This document shows, piece after piece, positions 16,978 to 25,878 of a stretch of 64,000 bases of DNA. How positions within the stretch are numbered: the first letter of the stretch is position 1; every line of letters starts with the position of its first letter. A program made the position numbers and the translations under genes. The notes beneath the pieces are model-generated. The model was not told where the DNA came from, did not search any database, and worked only from the letters and a program-made list of their open reading frames with translations. Origin of the DNA: Microvirga sp. ACRRW (GTDB taxonomy: Bacteria; Pseudomonadota; Alphaproteobacteria; Rhizobiales; Beijerinckiaceae); NCBI RefSeq assembly GCF_022346925.1, contig NZ_JAKRNJ010000002.1, positions 186,001 to 250,000 of the forward strand. Direction: 5' to 3'.

Positions 16978-17969
16978 GTTATGCCGCCCGAGAGAAACCG
17001 CGCATAAGCCTTCGGGTCTACGTTGCCGCCGCTGATGATGATGCCGACGCGCTTACCCTTGCAAGGCACGATGCCATGCAAGGCTGCCGCCGCGGCGAGG
17101 CATCCGGTAGGCTCAGCCACGATCTTCATGCGCTCAGCGAAAAAGCGCATGGTGTCCACCAGCATCTCGTCCGTCACCGTCACCATGTCGGTCACGAGCG
17201 CGCGGATGACCGGGAAGGTCTTCTGGCCGATATAAGTGGTCTGCGCACCGTCAGCGATGGTGACGGGAACGGGGATGCGCACGATGGAGCCTGAACGGAA
17301 GGATTGCTGCGCATCGTTGCCGGCCTCCGGCTCCACGCCATAGACGCGGCATCCGGGCGAGAGTGCGTGGGCTGCAAGCGCCGACCCTGCGATCAGGCCG
17401 CCGCCGCCCACGCAGACGAGCAGCATGTCGAGTGGGCCTACTTCTTCGATCAGTTCCTTCGTGGCGGTGCCCTGGCCGGCAATCACATCCTCATGGTCGT
17501 AAGGCGGAATGAGCGTGAGGCCACGCTCCGCCGAGAACTTGCGGCCAATCTCCTCCCGGTCCTCGGTATAACGGTCATAGAGCACGACCTCGCCGCCATA
17601 GCCTTTGGTGGCGGCCACCTTCATGGCGGGCGCGTCCTTCGGCATGATGATGACGGTGGGCACGTTCTGGAGCTGACCCGCATAGGCGATGGCCTGCGCG
17701 TGGTTGCCGGACGAGAAGGCCACCACGCCCCGTTTCTTCGCATCCGGCGCAAGCCGCGCGATGGCGTTGTAGGCACCACGGAACTTGAAGGCGCCGCCGC
17801 GCTGCAAATTCTCAGCCTTGAAGAACAGCCTGGCTCCCGAGCGCTCATCCGCCGTGCGGGAGGTGAGCACCGGCGTGCGGTGGGCGATGCCAGCAATGCG
17901 CTGTGCCGCCGCGCTCACATCGTCATAGGTGGGAAGGCTCGGCTGGTCGGCGGGATTCGAAGGATTCAT
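16974..17969 (-). CDS. threonine/serine dehydratase (PLP, fold type II)
   Basis: Encodes about 331 residues from the ATG at 17969; a longer in-frame reading to 18029 is possible but adds a non-conserved leader. It deaminates L-threonine to 2-oxobutyrate and ammonia, or L-serine to pyruvate. The PLP lysine lies in GGAFKFRGAYN, the substrate loop is SSGNHAQAIAYA, and the phosphate-binding glycine loop is CVGGGGLIAG. There is no C-terminal ACT regulatory domain, so it matches the short catabolic type rather than biosynthetic IlvA. It stands alone, divergent from the hemerythrin gene. Confidence 0.9.
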   Translation of the reverse strand: MNPSNPADQPSLPTYDDVSAAAQRIAGIAHRTPVLTSRTADERSGARLFFKAENLQRGGAFKFRGAYNAIARLAPDAKKRGVVAFSSGNHAQAIAYAGQLQNVPTVIIMPKDAPAMKVAATKGYGGEVVLYDRYTEDREEIGRKFSAERGLTLIPPYDHEDVIAGQGTATKELIEEVGPLDMLLVCVGGGGLIAGSALAAHALSPGCRVYGVEPEAGNDAQQSFRSGSIVRIPVPVTIADGAQTTYIGQKTFPVIRALVTDMVTVTDEMLVDTMRFFAERMKIVAEPTGCLAAAAALHGIVPCKGKRVGIIISGGNVDPKAYARFLSGGIT

Positions 17970-18067
17970 GATGTGCGATTCACGTGATTTCGTTCTCCAG
18001 GCAGGCATAGCACTTGTGAGGGGAACCACAAAGGCAATCGCGCCGCTCGTGAAACATCATCGCTCAA

Positions 18068-18087
18068 CCATCTTTTCGGAAAGATGG
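18068..18087. promoter_or_regulatory. perfect hairpin upstream of the stress-type promoter
   Basis: CCATCTTT (18068-18075) pairs with AAAGATGG (18080-18087) around TCGG. It lies between the divergent dehydratase and hemerythrin genes, 18 bases before the GGAAC element. It could be an operator; its role is not known. Confidence 0.35.
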
Positions 18088-18104
18088 CGCTTCCGGGTGG
18101 TTTC

Positions 18105-18129
18105 GGAACGCACACCCCTCCAAGCCGTT
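18105..18129 (+). promoter_or_regulatory. EcfG-type general stress promoter (GGAAC-N16-CGTT)
   Basis: GGAAC (18105-18109) and CGTT (18126-18129) are separated by exactly 16 bases, matching the consensus reported for the alphaproteobacterial general stress sigma factor EcfG. The start codon of the hemerythrin gene is 34 bases downstream of CGTT. This suggests induction through the PhyR-NepR-EcfG cascade. The match and spacing are seen directly; promoter activity is inferred. Confidence 0.65.
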
Positions 18130-18162
18130 CTCCGCTGAAGCAATCTCAAGAGGAGGCTCGTC

Positions 18163-19176
18163 ATGGACCTGTGGCGGATGATTTTGTCGGACCACGCGAA
18201 TATCGAAGAGCTCTGCCGCGAGATCTTGGACGCGACGCCAACGGGGCCCAACAGCAGGGCCGAGCTGTTCGCCGATCTGAAGGACGAGCTCAAGCGCCAC
18301 ATTGCGGCCAAGCAGCACGTTCTCTATCCGGCGCTCGCGCAGGATGGCCGCACGGAAACATACCTTCACGAGCTGGACGACGAGCACCGCGACATCCGCC
18401 GCAGGCTCGCTGCGCTCTCCGCGCAACCGAACAAGGACTCCCGTCAATGGGCGCTCGAATTCAAGGAACTCGCCGGCGTTCTCCGTCATGCCTTCAGCCT
18501 GGAGGAGAACGGCGCATTGGTTGCCGCCCACAGTCTCTTTTCCGGACCGGAGACGGAATCGTTGCGGCGTGCCTATGAGCGCGAGAAGATCGCATCCTAC
18601 GAGGCCGCTCGCTGGCACATGCCACAGGCAATGATGCCGAGCCGCTACGGCATGCCCACCGGCATGACCTTCGGTCTTCTCGCCGGCGCGCTTGCCATCG
18701 GCGGTGCGGCTCTGGCCTGGAGCCTGTCGCAGAAAGGTTCGTCGCGCGCAAACCGGTCGCTGCGTCCTGCGCCCCGTCGTCCGCAGCCGCCGTTCCCGCT
18801 CGACAGCGGCGTGGTCGACCGGTCCTTGAGCCGTGGCGGCATGGAAGGCCGTGCTTCCTCCGGCGCGATGGGCGCATCCTCCAGGGATACATCACGAGGA
18901 GTGAGATCGGCTCAGGGCACGGACTCTTCGGTTTCGATGGATGCAGCCGATCCGATAACAGGAGATTTGGATCGCCGCAGGCCGGGTGAACCGGCTGCGG
19001 GCACCGGCTCTGACGAGCAATGGTTCTCCTCCGCCAACCCGCCGCAGGCGCCCTCGGGCATTGCGACGCCTTTGCAGCCCGGCGGCACGGTTCCGGGATC
19101 AAGCCCGGCTTCACCGGTCGCTCCCGGTGGTCAGGCGGAGAGCCGTGATGCAGGCGCTAAGAGGGAAGGGCAGTAA
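18163..19176 (+). CDS. hemerythrin HHE domain protein with membrane segment and disordered tail
   Basis: Encodes 337 residues. Residues about 1-130 form a hemerythrin-like four-helix bundle with candidate iron ligands His11, His46, His52, His75, His109 and Glu114/115. A hydrophobic segment near 166-186 (GLLAGALAIGGAALAW) is a likely single membrane helix. The remaining 140 residues are low-complexity and rich in Pro, Ser, Gly and Arg. HHE domains bind a di-iron centre used for oxygen, NO or redox sensing or storage. A good Shine-Dalgarno (AGAGGAGG) precedes the ATG, and a stress-type promoter lies just upstream. The tail's purpose is unknown. Confidence 0.85.
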   Translation: MDLWRMILSDHANIEELCREILDATPTGPNSRAELFADLKDELKRHIAAKQHVLYPALAQDGRTETYLHELDDEHRDIRRRLAALSAQPNKDSRQWALEFKELAGVLRHAFSLEENGALVAAHSLFSGPETESLRRAYEREKIASYEAARWHMPQAMMPSRYGMPTGMTFGLLAGALAIGGAALAWSLSQKGSSRANRSLRPAPRRPQPPFPLDSGVVDRSLSRGGMEGRASSGAMGASSRDTSRGVRSAQGTDSSVSMDAADPITGDLDRRRPGEPAAGTGSDEQWFSSANPPQAPSGIATPLQPGGTVPGSSPASPVAPGGQAESRDAGAKREGQ

Positions 19177-19253
19177 TACTGTTCTTCCATGACATCGGGC
19201 CAAGCTGGCCTATATCCAAAGGCTTCTCATCCGTTCCGCAGGGGAGACGCTCA

Positions 19254-20189
19254 ATGGATGCTGCAGCTTGGCCCTCACTGTCTTACCCCCAATGGCGCGA
19301 TACGGCCGCCACCCTGCAGCTCTGGACGCAGATCGTCGGCAAAGTTCGCCTGTCTCTGACACCCTGGCTCAATCACGGATGGCATGTGCCGCTTTACGTG
19401 AGCGCACGCGGGCTCACTACCTCACCCATGCCTGCCGGGAGCGAGATCGTGGAGATCGAGTTCGATTTCATCGCGCATCAGCTTCTCGTGCGCACGAGTC
19501 GGGGCGACGAGGGAATTCTGGCGCTAGAGCCTCGCAGTGTCGCCGAATTCTACGAGGAGCTTCTCGACCTGCTGCGCGGAATGGGTGTGCATGTCACCAT
19601 CAATGAGATGCCGAACGAGGTGCCGGATCCGATCCGTTTCTCGCAGGACCGCACCCATGCCAGCTACGATGCGGATGCGGCCTATCGCTTCTGGCGCGTG
19701 CTCATGCAGACGGATCGCGTCTTCAAGCTTTTCCGCTCGTCGTTTCTCGGCAAGGCATCGCCATCGCATTTCTTCTGGGGCAGCTTCGATCTCGCCGTTA
19801 CGCGCTTTTCGGGGCGTAGGGCGCCGCTCCATCCAGGCGGCGTGCCGGGATTGCCGGATGACGTGACTCAGGAAGCCTATTCTGACGAAGTGAGCAGTGC
19901 TGGATTCTGGCCGGGCAACGATGCCTATCCGCATGCGGCGTTCTACTCATACGCCTATCCCGAACCGCCGGGCTTTCGCGATGCGAAAGTGGCGGAAGGC
20001 GCATTCTTCGATCAGGCGCTCAGCGAGTTCATTCTTCCTTACGACACGTTGCGCAAGGCCAGCGATCCGGATGCGGTGCTGCTCGACTTCCTGAAAACGA
20101 CTTATTCCGCCGCCGCCGATGCGGCGAAATGGGATCGCAAGGCTCTCGACTGCGAGATCGGCGCTCCCGCGCGGGTGAGGCCGATCTAG
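19254..20189 (+). CDS. DUF5996 family protein
   Basis: Encodes a 311-residue soluble protein that starts WPSLSYPQWRDTAATLQLWT and carries the family landmarks GKVRLSLTPWLNHGWHVPLY, IEFDFIAHQLLVRTS and SHFFWGSFDLAVTRFSGR. The W-x2-T-x2-TL-H/L-x-W start and the paired HPGGxPG and FWPGN segments are typical of DUF5996. Function is unknown. A GGGGAG Shine-Dalgarno lies 7-10 bases before the ATG. Its stop overlaps the stop of the convergent permease gene by 4 bases. Confidence 0.88.
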   Translation: MDAAAWPSLSYPQWRDTAATLQLWTQIVGKVRLSLTPWLNHGWHVPLYVSARGLTTSPMPAGSEIVEIEFDFIAHQLLVRTSRGDEGILALEPRSVAEFYEELLDLLRGMGVHVTINEMPNEVPDPIRFSQDRTHASYDADAAYRFWRVLMQTDRVFKLFRSSFLGKASPSHFFWGSFDLAVTRFSGRRAPLHPGGVPGLPDDVTQEAYSDEVSSAGFWPGNDAYPHAAFYSYAYPEPPGFRDAKVAEGAFFDQALSEFILPYDTLRKASDPDAVLLDFLKTTYSAAADAAKWDRKALDCEIGAPARVRPI

Positions 20190-20959
20190 GTCTCCTTCAC
20201 GTTCGTGCCCCAGCGCCGGTGCAGAAAGCGTTCCCACGGCGAGAACAGCAGGCGATCCACCAGAAGGCCGATCACTACGATCACGATCATGATGCCGATC
20301 ACCTGCTCCATGGCGTTGAGCTCGCGCCCATAATGCAGGAGGTGGCCGAGGCCGAAGCCGGTGAGAATCGTGACATAGATCTCAGCCGCCATCAGCGAAC
20401 GCCAGGCAAAGGCCCAGCCCTGCTTCATGCCGCTGACGAGAAACGGCAATGATGCGGGCAGGATGACCCGCGTCCATTTGTGAAAACCTACCGAACCCAT
20501 GGTGCGCGCGGCGCGCGCATAAATCGGCGGGATGTTGCGCGCGCCGTGGTCGGTGGCGATGATCACGGACCATACGGTGCCCATGATCACGACGAACAGC
20601 ATCGCGCCCTCCGTTTGCCCGAACCATACGAGCGCGAGCGGGACCCAGCACACGCTGGGCAGCGTCTGGAATCCGAGCGCCAGCGCGCCGATGGTGTCTT
20701 CCAGAAACTGCGACGTGCTCATGAGAAGCCCGAGCGGCAGGCCGATGAGCACGCCAACGGTATAGCCGACGAGCAGGCGCTTCAGCGTCACCCACGTGGA
20801 TTCGATGAGTGTGCCGTCCAGCAGCGCGAACCAGATATATTCCGCCACATAGATGGGCGAGGGCAGCAATACGGCGGACCAGCGCCCGCTTCGCACGGCA
20901 AGCTCCCACACGCCGATAAGGACGGCGAAGAAAAGAAGAGCCACGGCAAAACGCTTCAT
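20186..20959 (-). CDS. ABC transporter permease (nitrate/sulfonate/taurine family)
   Basis: Encodes 257 residues from the ATG at 20959, which overlaps the end of the ATPase gene by 4 bases; longer readings upstream are shadows of that gene. It is a six-helix SsuC/TauC/NrtB-type permease. The first helix is VALLFFAVLIGVWELAV. The EAA loop that docks with the ATPase is near IYARAARTMGSVGFHKWTRV, followed by LPFLVSGMKQGWAFAWRSL. It forms the membrane channel of the importer encoded with the two upstream genes. Confidence 0.9.
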   Translation of the reverse strand: MKRFAVALLFFAVLIGVWELAVRSGRWSAVLLPSPIYVAEYIWFALLDGTLIESTWVTLKRLLVGYTVGVLIGLPLGLLMSTSQFLEDTIGALALGFQTLPSVCWVPLALVWFGQTEGAMLFVVIMGTVWSVIIATDHGARNIPPIYARAARTMGSVGFHKWTRVILPASLPFLVSGMKQGWAFAWRSLMAAEIYVTILTGFGLGHLLHYGRELNAMEQVIGIMIVIVVIGLLVDRLLFSPWERFLHRRWGTNVKET

Positions 20960-21762
20960 TCGTCCGCCGCTCCGGTTGCGGTGCCTTTTAAGGCTGCCGC
21001 GATCTTCGAGGAATAGGTGGCAAGCTCGGGGCTGTTGATGTCGCGCGGACGGGGCAGGGGAATGTCGAAGATCTGCGAGATACGCCCCGGCGAGGGCGTC
21101 ATGAGAACGATGCGGTCCCCTAAGCACACTGCCTCGCGCACGTTGTGCGTGACGAACACGATAGTCTTGCGGCTTTCCATCCAGATGCGCTGAATATCGT
21201 CGTAGAGCTGGTCCCGCGTCATGGCGTCGAGCGCGGCGAAGGGCTCGTCCATCAACAGCACATGCGGGTCGGGGGCGAGTGCGCGCGCCAACGCCACGCG
21301 CTGCTTCATGCCGCCCGAGAGTTCATGCACATGGGCATGCTTGAACTTCTCCAGGCCCACGAGATCGAGATACTCGTTCGCTATCTTCTTGCGCTCCGCA
21401 TTGGTGAGATCGGGCCTGAGCTTGAGGCCGAACATCACATTGCCGAGCGCATCGAGCCACGGAAACAATGCGGATTCCTGGAACATCACGAGGCGCTGCC
21501 GGCCGGGTCCCTCAATCACCTTGCCGTCTGAGAGCACGCGGCCCTCATCCGGTTTGGTCAGACCCGCGATGATGTCGAGCAGAGTGGATTTTCCGCAGCC
21601 GCTGGGGCCAAGCAGGCAGACGAACTCGCCCTTCGTAACAGTGAGCGACACGTTATCGAGCGCCTGCACGACATTGCGCTTGGGCGTGAACCATTTCGAC
21701 ACGCCCTCGATAACGATCTTGGCCGGGCGCGTTTCGCTTGAGACAATTGCGGGTGCCTCCAT
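20956..21762 (-). CDS. ABC transporter ATP-binding protein (SsuB/TauB-like)
   Basis: Encodes 268 residues from the ATG at 21762, which overlaps the stop of the binding-protein gene by one base. Walker A is GPSGCGKST (about 52-60), the signature is LSGGMKQRVALARALA, Walker B is VLLMDEPFAALD, and the switch His follows in VFVTHNVREAV. It belongs to the nitrate/sulfonate/taurine subfamily and powers uptake through the downstream permease. The first gene of the operon encodes the periplasmic binding protein. Confidence 0.93.
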   Translation of the reverse strand: MEAPAIVSSETRPAKIVIEGVSKWFTPKRNVVQALDNVSLTVTKGEFVCLLGPSGCGKSTLLDIIAGLTKPDEGRVLSDGKVIEGPGRQRLVMFQESALFPWLDALGNVMFGLKLRPDLTNAERKKIANEYLDLVGLEKFKHAHVHELSGGMKQRVALARALAPDPHVLLMDEPFAALDAMTRDQLYDDIQRIWMESRKTIVFVTHNVREAVCLGDRIVLMTPSPGRISQIFDIPLPRPRDINSPELATYSSKIAAALKGTATGAADE

Positions 21763-22736
21763 CAAGGCGCCTCTATCATGCGGCCGAGGTCCGGCGTGCC
21801 GCGCAGAAACCCCACTGCCTGCGCGCTCGTGACGAAGGATTGGAAGGCCTGAAGCGTCACGTCTGGCGTGATGTTCATGCGCGACCACGCGCGGGCCACG
21901 AGCTCGGGGGGCATGCCCACTTTGAAGGTAGCCTCCAGCTCCTCGCGCGCAAGGCGCTGCGCTTCGTCGGGATTCTGCTTGATCCATTCGGTCAGCTCTC
22001 GGTGTGCTGCGACGAAACGCTTGGCGAGATCGCGGTTCTTGGACAGGAATTCCGCGCTCGATACGAGGACGGTGGTGATCGCATCCTTCTCCTCCACCAG
22101 AACCTTGCCGCCTGCTTCCGATTCGAGCCGCGATACCCACGGCTCCACGGTCCACACTGCATCGAGCTGCTTGTTGCGGAACAGGGAGAGCTGATCGGGA
22201 TTGCTGGTGGGCACGACCTGCGCGTCGCCGCCCGTCTGCGTGATGCGCAAGCCACCCGCGACAAGCCAGGCGCGAGCGGCCACATCCTGCGTGTTGCCGA
22301 ATTGCGGCGTGGCGATACGCTTCCCCTTGAAGTCGGCAGGCTTCGCGAGCGTGGAATCGCCTTGCACCACGAGCGCCGAGCCGCCGTTCACCGCGCCCGC
22401 CACCACGCGCACTTCATCGCCGCGCGAGCGCGCATAGGCGTTCAGCGCCGGGTTCGGGCCCACATAGGTGAGATCGAGTGACTTGGCGAAAATCGCCTCC
22501 ATGGCGCTCGGGCCAGCATTGTAGACATACCATTCGATCTTGACGTTGGGACCGAGCCGTTCCGCGAACCAGCCCTTGCCCTGCCGTTCCATGGCACGGG
22601 CTACGAGGGCCTGCACATGGGTGATGTTGGGAAAATGCCCGACCCGCAGGGTCGTAGCCCCTTGAGCAAAAGCCGGTGCCTGCGCCGCCAGCCAAGCAAA
22701 TGCCGCGAACAGAAAAAGCCGCCATCCTTGCCGCAT
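21762..22736 (-). CDS. ABC transporter periplasmic substrate-binding protein (SsuA/TauA-like)
   Basis: Encodes 324 residues with a signal peptide ending APAFAQ (about 1-25). The mature protein starts TTLRVGHFPNITHVQALVA, the NMT1/SsuA-type binding fold; other landmarks are DLTYVGPNPALNAYARS, GKRIATPQFGNTQDVAAR and LDAVWTVEPWVSRLE. It delivers its ligand to the following ATPase-permease pair. The family covers aliphatic sulfonates, taurine, nitrate, thiamine precursors and others. No monooxygenase or reductase gene lies alongside to tell which, so the ligand is unassigned. Confidence 0.88.
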   Translation of the reverse strand: MRQGWRLFLFAAFAWLAAQAPAFAQGATTLRVGHFPNITHVQALVARAMERQGKGWFAERLGPNVKIEWYVYNAGPSAMEAIFAKSLDLTYVGPNPALNAYARSRGDEVRVVAGAVNGGSALVVQGDSTLAKPADFKGKRIATPQFGNTQDVAARAWLVAGGLRITQTGGDAQVVPTSNPDQLSLFRNKQLDAVWTVEPWVSRLESEAGGKVLVEEKDAITTVLVSSAEFLSKNRDLAKRFVAAHRELTEWIKQNPDEAQRLAREELEATFKVGMPPELVARAWSRMNITPDVTLQAFQSFVTSAQAVGFLRGTPDLGRMIEAP

Positions 22737-22950
22737 TGATGGATCTCCTGTGTCGTGGGGTCAGGCTAGGCGATCCGGGAGCAAGGTCAATGGCGGGCCC
22801 TGAGGGCCGCCTCCCGCCGAGCTGTGGCTTGGCCGTAAATCGCTTGCGGAAAAGGGAAAACGGGTGAGGAGCGAACCTTGGCCCGATCTCGCGCATTAGC
22901 GGAAGGTGTGAGGGAATCAAAAGCCGCGCACCTTGCGCAGGGAGGCCGTC

Positions 22951-23508
22951 ATGCGAACTTATTTCGTCTTCCAGGCCGCGAGCATGCCCGGATTGCGCGG
23001 TTATACCGACGAGCCGAGGGCCTCGATGTTCCCGGCCGAATACGGCCCCTGGATCCTGGCCCGAGAGATCGGTCCGAACGAAGAATGGAACCTCGATGTC
23101 AGCCGCGCGGTGGTCGCCGCCGGCATCCTGGAGAACGGCTTCTATCTCTCAGGCCCTCTCAAGCAGGCACCACCCCGGTCCGTCATCGAGAGCGACCGTG
23201 TGGAGGGAACGGCGGTCTATGGCCCTACCAACGAGCAGATCGGCACCATCAAGCGACTCATCATCGAGAAGGCGAGCGGGCGCGTGCTTTATGTGGATGT
23301 GACCTTCGGCGGCCTTTTCGGCATGGGCGCCCATCATCACACCATTCCGTGGGACAAGCTCACCTACGACAAGGAGCTCGAAGGTTATCACACCGACATC
23401 ACGGAAGAGCAGCTGCGCGGTGCGCCCGTCTTCGCGGAGGAGCGCAGGGACAGGTTCGACAAGGACAGCGAACGCGAGCTGCAGAACTATTGGCTCAATC
23501 GCCCTTAA
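22951..23508 (+). CDS. PRC-barrel domain protein
   Basis: Encodes 185 residues from the ATG at 22951, preceded by a good AGGGAGG; an upstream ATG at 22933 is less well placed. Residues about 65-145 form a PRC-barrel: SDRVEGTAVYGPTNEQIGTI, LYVDVTFGGLFGMG and HTIPWDKLTYDKELEGY. PRC-barrels occur in RimM and photosynthetic reaction-centre H subunits and mediate protein or RNA contacts. The N-terminal 60 residues (RTYFVFQAASMPGLRGYTDE) are of unknown kind. There is no signal peptide, so it is probably cytoplasmic. It is a single gene; relatives are often stress-associated, but nothing here shows that. Confidence 0.82.
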   Translation: MRTYFVFQAASMPGLRGYTDEPRASMFPAEYGPWILAREIGPNEEWNLDVSRAVVAAGILENGFYLSGPLKQAPPRSVIESDRVEGTAVYGPTNEQIGTIKRLIIEKASGRVLYVDVTFGGLFGMGAHHHTIPWDKLTYDKELEGYHTDITEEQLRGAPVFAEERRDRFDKDSERELQNYWLNRP

Positions 23509-23622
23509 AGTCATGTGCGCCAACGCTATAACCTGAGAATTGTTTGCCACCGATCCGCCATATCGCATGAATAGCGTTTTGCCTTCGTCGCTCGTCGACG
23601 CAACAATATGCGGGTGTGAAAC

Positions 23623-24261
23623 ATGCAGATCGGCAATCTCTCTCGAGCGCCCATCAAGTCACGAGGCATCGTTGCTTTTCAGTTGCTGCGCGCTGTCATC
23701 GTCGTCGTTTTCGCCGCGGCAGGCGGCTATGCTCTGTCCCTATCCGTGGAAGATCCCAGTGTCGCGCAGAAAACCCTTGCGGCCCTTGAGCACAACGACA
23801 ATGCAACCGCGCCACTTTCCGTCGACCATCCGGATCAGGCCTCATCTGTACAGGTTGTAAGCGCGGATTCATCCGCAGCCGCACCGGCTTCCGCCGGTGT
23901 CCCGGAAGCGCCCGTGCAGGAAAGCGCGCCTGGATCCCTGCGTGATACCGCAAGTGCCGCTCCGAACAGCGATGTGGAAACATCCGTCGCGGGACAGGCT
24001 GTTGCAGCCGAGCCGTCTCACCCTGAAATGACCGGCGCCGTGAATGTGGCAAGCACCGCCACCGAACCCGCTGCGGACAGCGATCTCGTCGACCTCAACA
24101 AGGGATCGCTCGAAGAGCTCAATTCTTTGCGCAACGCAGGCGCGCTCGGTCGCGCCATCATTCGAAGCCGCCCCTACGCCTCGGTGGAGGATTTGGTCAA
24201 GCGCCAGATCGTTCGCCGCTCGGTCTACGAGAAGATCAAGGATCAGGTGACGGTGGAGTGA
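23623..24261 (+). CDS. membrane-anchored protein with a C-terminal helix-hairpin-helix domain
   Basis: Encodes 212 residues: a hydrophobic N-terminal segment (about 18-36, LLRAVIVVVFAAAGGYALSL) serving as anchor or signal, a long disordered Ala/Pro/Ser/Val-rich middle (about 45-150), and a C-terminal domain of about 55 residues starting DLNKGSLEELNSLRNAGALG and ending VYEKIKDQVTVE. This resembles the ComEA helix-hairpin-helix module, which binds DNA in competence. However, the G-[IV]-G hairpin turns that contact DNA are not seen, so a DNA-binding role is uncertain. It is a single gene. Confidence 0.75.
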   Translation: MQIGNLSRAPIKSRGIVAFQLLRAVIVVVFAAAGGYALSLSVEDPSVAQKTLAALEHNDNATAPLSVDHPDQASSVQVVSADSSAAAPASAGVPEAPVQESAPGSLRDTASAAPNSDVETSVAGQAVAAEPSHPEMTGAVNVASTATEPAADSDLVDLNKGSLEELNSLRNAGALGRAIIRSRPYASVEDLVKRQIVRRSVYEKIKDQVTVE

Positions 24262-24455
24262 GTGTAGGGCCGGTGTATCGGTTCAATCCTTGCTTCGCGT
24301 CATCGGAAGATTGGCGCAACCGGCGTAGGAGTTGCCGAGGTTGGACGCGACACATGCTGTGGGATGGGATATGATGTCGAGATCCGCACAATAATAAGGA
24401 TACTTGGATAAAGACACTTGCCGTCGACCCAGGGGCGATCAGGGAGGGTGTCGTG

Positions 24456-25847
24456 ATGCGTTGGCAGCCAGATCCGAGTTTCTATCCATCCCCGCGCCTG
24501 GCCGAGAAGGCGCCGCCCGAGACGCTGGCCTATGTGGCCATGTTCGATCCGGATCGGCAGCAACCCGACGGCATTGCCGTCGTCGATCTCGATCCGGCGT
24601 CTCCGTCCTATGCGCAGATTGTCGGATCAGTCGCCATGCCCAACACCGGCGATGAACTGCATCACTTCGGATGGAATGCCTGTTCGTCGTGTCTCTGCCC
24701 CAACATGCCTCACCCGCATGTGGAAAGGCGCTACCTGGTGGTGCCGGGCTTGCGCTCGTCGCGCATCCACATCCTCGATACCAAACCCGATCCGCGCAAC
24801 CCCACCATCGTGAAGGTGATTGAGCCCGAGGTGATTGCCGAACGGACCGGTTATACCCGGCCGCACACGATCCATTGCGGGCCGGACGGCATCTACGTCA
24901 CGGCCCTGGGCAACGCCGAGGGCAAGGCGCCCGGCGGTATCTTCATCATGGATCACGAGAGCTTTGAACCGCTCGGGCGCTGGGAAGTTGATCGGGGACC
25001 GCAACAGCTTGCCTATGACGGCTGGTGGCATCTGGGATACGACACGCTGGTGACGAGTGAGTGGGGAACGCCGGACACCTTCGAGAACGGCCTCGTGCCG
25101 GAAGTTCTGCTCGGCTCCCGATATGGCCGGCGTCTCCACTTCTGGGATCTCTTGAAGCGCAAGCATCTGCAGGAAATCGACTTCGGCGAGGAGCATCAGC
25201 TCGTGTTCGAGCTCCGCCCGGCGCATGACCCGACGAAGGCCTACGGGTTCGTCAACTGCGTGATCAGCCTGAAGGATCTCTCCTCCTCGATCTGGACCTG
25301 GTATCGTGAGGGCGATCGGTGGGCGGTCAAGAAGATCATCACCATCCCGGCCGAGCCCGCCAGCGCGGATGACTTGCCGGACATACTGAAGGGATTCGGC
25401 GCGGTGCCGCCGCTCGTGACCGACATCGACCTCTCTATGGATGACCGGTTTCTCTATGTGTCATGCTGGGGCACGGGCGATCTCCAGCAATATGACGTCT
25501 CCGACCCGTTGAACCCCAAGCTCACCGGCAAAGTGCGGATCGGCGGGATCGTGTCGCGCGCCTCTCATCCCAAGGCCAGGAACGGACATCTGACAGGTGG
25601 CCCGCAGATGGTTGAAATCAGCCGGGACGGAAGGCGGGTGTATTTTACCAACTCGCTCTACGGTCCCATCGACACGCAGTTCTATCATCGCGGCTTCGAG
25701 GGCTGGATGGTGAAGCTGAATGCGGACCCGGAGGGCGGCATCTCGTTCGATGAGGACTTCTTCATCGAGTGGCCCAAGGGGCACCGGCCGCACCAGGTCC
25801 GCCTTGAAGGCGGCGACTGCTCATCGGATTCTTATTGTTACCCGTAA
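24456..25847 (+). CDS. selenium-binding protein SBP56 / methanethiol oxidase homologue
   Basis: Encodes 463 residues from the ATG at 24456 (a GTG lies 3 bases earlier; the GGGAGG spacing favours the ATG). It is homologous along its length to the SBP56 family, whose bacterial member MtoX oxidises methanethiol to formaldehyde, sulfide and peroxide with copper. Seen are the conserved CSSCLCPNMPHPHVERRYLV motif, the PHTIHCGPDGIYVTALGN and VTSEWGTPDTFENG strands of the beta-propeller, and the C-terminal HRPHQVRLEGGDCSSDSYCYP. No twin-arginine or Sec signal is seen, whereas characterised MtoX proteins are periplasmic, so location is unclear. The next gene encodes a membrane protein. Confidence 0.85.
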   Translation: MRWQPDPSFYPSPRLAEKAPPETLAYVAMFDPDRQQPDGIAVVDLDPASPSYAQIVGSVAMPNTGDELHHFGWNACSSCLCPNMPHPHVERRYLVVPGLRSSRIHILDTKPDPRNPTIVKVIEPEVIAERTGYTRPHTIHCGPDGIYVTALGNAEGKAPGGIFIMDHESFEPLGRWEVDRGPQQLAYDGWWHLGYDTLVTSEWGTPDTFENGLVPEVLLGSRYGRRLHFWDLLKRKHLQEIDFGEEHQLVFELRPAHDPTKAYGFVNCVISLKDLSSSIWTWYREGDRWAVKKIITIPAEPASADDLPDILKGFGAVPPLVTDIDLSMDDRFLYVSCWGTGDLQQYDVSDPLNPKLTGKVRIGGIVSRASHPKARNGHLTGGPQMVEISRDGRRVYFTNSLYGPIDTQFYHRGFEGWMVKLNADPEGGISFDEDFFIEWPKGHRPHQVRLEGGDCSSDSYCYP

Positions 25848-25878
25848 AGGGCGCCGCACCTCTGACATGTGACATGGG

